From an uncultured Prevotella sp. (lineage in GTDB: Bacteria > Bacteroidota > Bacteroidia > Bacteroidales > Bacteroidaceae): a DNA stretch of 9,645 nucleotides. Shown in pieces: positions 7,815 to 9,645 of the stretch. The translations under genes were made by a program, and so were the position numbers. Below the pieces are notes generated by a model that did not search any database, was not told where the DNA came from, and was given only the letters and a program-made list of their open reading frames with translations. Numbering within the stretch: the first letter of the stretch is position 1; each line of letters begins with the position of its first letter. The stretch is from NCBI GenBank assembly GCA_900550635.1, contig URSZ01000091.1, forward strand, positions 1-9,645, given 5' to 3'.

Positions 7815-7841
7815 TTTTATTTCCTATTTGCATTAACTTTG
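7815..7841 (+). promoter_or_regulatory. Putative promoter of the ribonucleotide-reductase-like gene
   Basis: TAACTTTG (7834-7841) matches the Bacteroides -7 consensus TAnnTTTG exactly. The -33 position carries only TTTT (7815-7818), a partial match. Start of transcription near 7847 would give a very short leader of about 15-20 nt before the ATG at 7862 or 7868. Confidence 0.55.
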
Positions 7842-7861
7842 TACGAAAATAATCCATTAAA

Positions 7862-8488
7862 ATGAGCATGAGCACAGATTTGAACAATGATATAAACAAA
7901 GAAGTCCTTCTGCCCCTGGCGCAAGATATAGTAAGCAAGTCACAGGAAAGGAAAGGCAGCCTGGACGTAAACGATGTTTTAGACATACTGAACAAACACC
8001 GCGGCGACGTCTTGAAGGCACAAACGAAAATAGTGGAAGTGCGTCCCGACGTTCTCGAATGCGACGTAGTACGTTTTCAAAACAATAAAGACAAATGGGT
8101 TGCCTTTGTTGGTTTGATGAACGGTTATCCTTATGAGATATTTACAGGCCTACAGGACGACGAAGTAGGAATCGTTTTACCTAAAACGGTTACCAAGGGA
8201 CGCATAATAAAGGTCATTAACCACGACGGCACTAAAAGATACGATTTCCAATTTGAAAACAAACGCGGATATAAAACGACCGTTGAAGGCCTTTCAGAAA
8301 AATTCAACAAGGAATATTGGAATTACGCCAAACTAATCTCCGGTGTGCTAAGATACAGAATGCCTTTGCAAAACGTCTTGAAGCTTGTAAGTTCACTGTC
8401 TTTGGAAAGCGAAAACATTAACACATGGAAAAACGGCGTAGAACGCGCCCTGAAGAAATACCTTGGCGACTCTGCCGACATGCAGTAA
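7862..8488 (+). CDS. Stand-alone protein resembling the C-terminal (TSCPD-like) region of B12-dependent ribonucleotide reductase
   Basis: A 208-residue, probably cytoplasmic protein without signal peptide or membrane segment. Residues about 58-202 closely resemble, from memory of the family, the C-terminal region of Bacteroidetes adenosylcobalamin-dependent ribonucleotide reductase (NrdJ), which overlaps the TSCPD domain: RPDVLECDVVRFQNNKDKW, then YPYEIFTGLQDD, then YDFQFENKRGYKTTVEGL, then YWNYAKLISGVLRYRMPLQ, then INTWKNGVERALKKY. The catalytic ten-stranded barrel is absent, and so is the cysteine-rich redox tail expected after the last motif; the only cysteine is Cys67. The first ~57 residues are charged, probably helical, and not recognised. 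It therefore cannot be a reductase on its own. It could be a regulator or partner of a reductase encoded elsewhere, or a maintained remnant of an nrdJ gene. Two tandem ATGAGC codon pairs make 7862 or 7868 possible starts. The intact frame, own promoter (7834-7841) and terminator (8550-8593) argue for a functional gene. Confidence 0.75.
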   Translation: MSMSTDLNNDINKEVLLPLAQDIVSKSQERKGSLDVNDVLDILNKHRGDVLKAQTKIVEVRPDVLECDVVRFQNNKDKWVAFVGLMNGYPYEIFTGLQDDEVGIVLPKTVTKGRIIKVINHDGTKRYDFQFENKRGYKTTVEGLSEKFNKEYWNYAKLISGVLRYRMPLQNVLKLVSSLSLESENINTWKNGVERALKKYLGDSADMQ

Positions 8489-8549
8489 CACAAGTATATT
8501 TTTAACCGGGGAGAGAAATTAAAGCAACGCTCCTCCCATGAACTTTACA

Positions 8550-8593
8550 AACGGTAATACATTATAAGCCATAATGTACTACCGTTATTTTTT
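8550..8593 (+). terminator. Rho-independent terminator of the ribonucleotide-reductase-like gene
   Basis: AACGGTA-a-TACATTAT (8550-8565) pairs with ATAATGTA-c-TACCGTT (8571-8586). This gives 15 pairs, one A/C internal mismatch and a 5-nt loop, followed by six T (8588-8593). It lies about 60 bp after the stop codon. Confidence 0.85.
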
Positions 8594-8741
8594 GTCTTAC
8601 CGCTTATTCCGTTTTAATCAGTAAAACATCATATACAACACAAGTTAGTATATACATGTTCGAGCATGTAAAAATTCGATGTAAACAAGCACAAAATTTG
8701 CGTATCGATATTTGTCCGCATTTTTCAAGCGTTTCCGGGAC

Positions 8742-8866
8742 GGGTTTTCAGAAGCGAAAAAATAGGTCGGACATATTTTAAAATATCTCAGACATATTTC
8801 GAAATATGTGCCTTGTATTTTTTCTTTGCTCCCAATGGGGTGTAACGCGCTGAAAATTAGTTTTCA
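8742..8866 (-). repeat. Interspersed palindromic repeat, copy 2 (inverted)
   Basis: The reverse complement of this segment aligns without gaps to 4800-4925. Fully conserved are the TGAAAACTAATTTTCA hairpin (8851-8866), the AAAAAATACAAGG block and the AT-palindrome cores. In this copy the first palindrome is ACATATTTCGAAATATGT (8792-8809) and the second is ATATTTTAAAATAT (8773-8786). It lies in a convergent intergenic gap, whereas copy 1 lies in a divergent gap, so it is not tied to one transcriptional context. Confidence 0.85.
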
Positions 8867-8980
8867 CTTTTTGGGCGCAAAAATACCGTTTTAAAGACAG
8901 AATTTAATACTCTTCCGAGCCATGTGTTTACATGGCCTCTATCTACTGCTTTTTGCCACAGGACAACATGGCATAAACAA

Positions 8981-9024
8981 CAAAGTGAGTGAGGATTGGA
9001 AGAATCCAACCCTCACTCACTTTG
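8981..9024 (-). terminator. Terminator of tRNA-Arg
   Basis: A long hairpin (8981-9000 with 9005-9024, loop AGAA on the plus strand) has 19 Watson-Crick pairs and one odd position (8995/9010). That position is A/C on the plus strand but a G-U wobble in minus-strand RNA, so it is fully paired only in the tRNA transcript. A T-rich TTGTTTAT follows in the minus direction. The stem starts at the base immediately after the tRNA discriminator. Confidence 0.8.
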
Positions 9025-9098
9025 TGACGCTGTAGGGATTCAAACCCTAAACCTTCTGATCCGTAGTCAGATGCTCTATTCAGTTGAGCTACAGCGCC
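9025..9098 (-). tRNA. tRNA-Arg (anticodon ACG)
   Basis: A 74-nt cloverleaf on the minus strand. The 7-bp acceptor (GGCGCTG/CAGCGTC) has one G-U and discriminator A. The D stem is GCTC/GAGC with a 9-nt loop, the anticodon stem TCTGA/TCAGA with loop CTACGGA and anticodon ACG (9062-9064), a 5-nt variable loop follows, and the T stem is TAGGG/CCCTA with loop TTTGAAT. It reads CGN arginine codons after A34 is deaminated to inosine by TadA. CCA is not encoded. Position 19 is A and 56 is U in place of the usual G and C, so the elbow pair is kept in A-U form. It has its own consensus promoter and an abutting terminator, so it is a single-gene unit. Confidence 0.97.
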
Positions 9099-9118
9099 AA
9101 TTCCCTTCAAAAGCGTTG

Positions 9119-9150
9119 CAAAAGTACGTATTATTATGATAACAACCAAA
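9119..9150 (-). promoter_or_regulatory. Promoter of tRNA-Arg
   Basis: On the minus strand TTTG (9147-9150) is followed by exactly 20 nt and then TACTTTTG (9119-9126), a complete match to the Bacteroides consensus TTTG-N19/20-TAnnTTTG. Initiation would fall near 9113, leaving about a 15-nt leader before the mature tRNA 5' end. Confidence 0.8.
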
Positions 9151-9350
9151 TTTTGCCGCGCTTTTTTAATGCTCTATTTAGTTATTTTCCCGGCAATACA
9201 GACCGATTAAGCGGGCGAATAAGTATTAATGCGATTGAAGTCTTTTTATACTCAACAACTTAGCCAAATCCAACAAATATATAGCAACCAAAAGAAATTC
9301 TTTGTAAACAAAATGATTTTTGCGTACACAAATTGCCCTACAAAACGCAT

Positions 9351-9385
9351 AAAACAAATGCGGCACAGATTTTCTGCGCCGCATT
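9351..9385 (-). terminator. Terminator of the PepSY-like gene
   Basis: In minus-strand RNA, AATGCGGCGCAGA pairs with TCTGTGCCGCATT around a 3-nt loop (9357-9385), including one G-U pair that would be an A/C mismatch on the other strand. TGTTTTAT follows in the minus direction. It begins about 36 nt after the stop codon. Confidence 0.8.
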
Positions 9386-9421
9386 CGCATTTTAAAAGAT
9401 TATTGTTCTTCTTAATTTCTA

Positions 9422-9645
9422 CTACATAAACAAAGTGCCGTCTTCCTTTATATTGACATATATATCTCTGTCGCCACGCTGCTCAAGCTCTATTTCGTAA
9501 TATTTGCCGGTAGGTACTTCTATCAGGTCTACATCGTCGATTATAGCTGTGGGATAATTCTCGTTTATGTATTGTTCCACTGCAGTTGGAAGACTTCCGC
9601 GATAATCCACTTCTGTCCTCACCCATGTTCCGTCGGTAGTAAACC
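9422..9645 (-). CDS. PepSY-like (PF11396-type) protein, C-terminal part (5' end outside window)
   Basis: The open frame runs off the right edge; the last 74 residues are visible. The pattern FTTDGTWVRTEVDYRG, then LPTAVEQYINENYPTAIIDDVDL, then GKYYEIELEQRGDRDIYVNI, then EDGTLFM matches the repeated PepSY-like module of small secreted or periplasmic Bacteroidetes proteins. That module is an amphipathic helix (AVEQYINENYP) followed by an IDDV strand and a KYYEIEL strand. Full proteins usually have a signal peptide and two such modules (about 140-150 residues), so the N-terminal half is probably outside the window. Their role is not established; they are often considered envelope-stress or inhibitory proteins. 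A GTG at 9620-9622 is in frame, but coding similarity continues upstream of it, so it is not the start. The gene ends in a good terminator at 9351-9385. Confidence 0.8.
   Translation of the reverse strand, partial: FTTDGTWVRTEVDYRGSLPTAVEQYINENYPTAIIDDVDLIEVPTGKYYEIELEQRGDRDIYVNIKEDGTLFM

Larger units (their letters stand above)
8489..9024. other. Intergenic region between convergent ribonucleotide-reductase-like gene and tRNA-Arg
   Basis: About 535 bp with no convincing gene. It contains the terminator of the upstream gene (8550-8593), a small dyad TACATG-TTCGAG-CATGTA (8653-8670), the second repeat copy (8742-8866), a weak hairpin CCATGT-GTTT-ACATGG (8920-8935) without a T-run, and the terminator of the tRNA gene (8981-9024). 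The remainder, 8594-8652 and 8671-8741, shows nothing I recognise. Confidence 0.6.
9099..9421. other. Intergenic region between tRNA-Arg and the PepSY-like gene
   Basis: About 320 bp holding the tRNA promoter (9119-9150) and the terminator of the PepSY-like gene (9351-9385). A short plus-strand open frame (9229-9429) runs antisense into that terminator and the 3' end of the gene. It has no recognisable domain or ribosome-binding site, and I do not call it. Positions 9151-9350 are AT-rich and show nothing else I recognise. Confidence 0.6.

Noticed and set aside
4800..8866. The inverted repeat pair as ends of a composite transposon or insertion sequence
   Set aside because: No transposase or integrase lies between them, the enclosed genes are housekeeping-like, no target-site duplication is apparent, and the copies are too diverged for a recent mobile unit.
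8917..8938. Hairpin GAGCCATGT...ACATGGCCTC as a terminator
   Set aside because: It has a bulged stem and no T-run directly after it; a better terminator for the tRNA is at 8981-9024.
8943..9149. 68-codon open frame on the minus strand
   Set aside because: It reads straight through the tRNA-Arg gene, its promoter and its terminator; it is a by-product of structured RNA sequence.
9229..9429. 66-codon plus-strand frame
   Set aside because: It runs antisense through the PepSY-like gene's terminator and stop codon, has no recognisable domain and lacks a Shine-Dalgarno or consensus promoter.

Overview
The window looks like chromosomal DNA of a member of the Bacteroidales (Bacteroidota). The dnaA product is of the Bacteroidetes type, there is a large outer-membrane beta-barrel receptor with a carboxypeptidase-like N-terminal domain, the right edge carries a PepSY-like protein, and promoters follow the Bacteroides form TTTG-N19/20-TAnnTTTG instead of the E. 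coli -35/-10 form. I cannot name the genus from this sequence alone.

Layout, left to right. Positions 1-1537 (minus strand) hold two tightly linked surface-polysaccharide genes: a GT4-type glycosyltransferase followed 5 nt later by the start of a UDP-GlcNAc 4,6-dehydratase that runs off the left edge. Positions 1687-4596 (minus) hold a 969-residue outer-membrane receptor-like protein that lacks an obvious ATG start. A gap of about 800 bp follows, containing one copy of an interspersed palindromic repeat and the dnaA promoter. dnaA (5407-6816, plus) ends in a perfect bidirectional terminator shared with a convergent nitroreductase (7004-7744, minus). Diverging from the nitroreductase is a 208-residue gene (7862-8488, plus) that resembles only the C-terminal region of B12-dependent ribonucleotide reductase. 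A second copy of the repeat, inverted, lies in the next gap. It is followed by a complete tRNA-Arg(ACG) transcription unit on the minus strand, with consensus promoter and abutting terminator, and by the 3' part of a PepSY-like gene running off the right edge.

Functionally this is mostly housekeeping: replication initiation, a flavin reductase, a tRNA and envelope functions. Apart from the two polysaccharide genes, each gene appears to be its own transcription unit. The points most worth a second look are the stand-alone ribonucleotide-reductase-like domain with its own promoter and terminator next to dnaA; the pair of inverted ~125-bp repeats flanking the dnaA block, whose nested palindromes are 21 bp apart and conserved by symmetric base changes; and the tRNA-Arg in which the usual G19-C56 tertiary pair appears as A19-U56.
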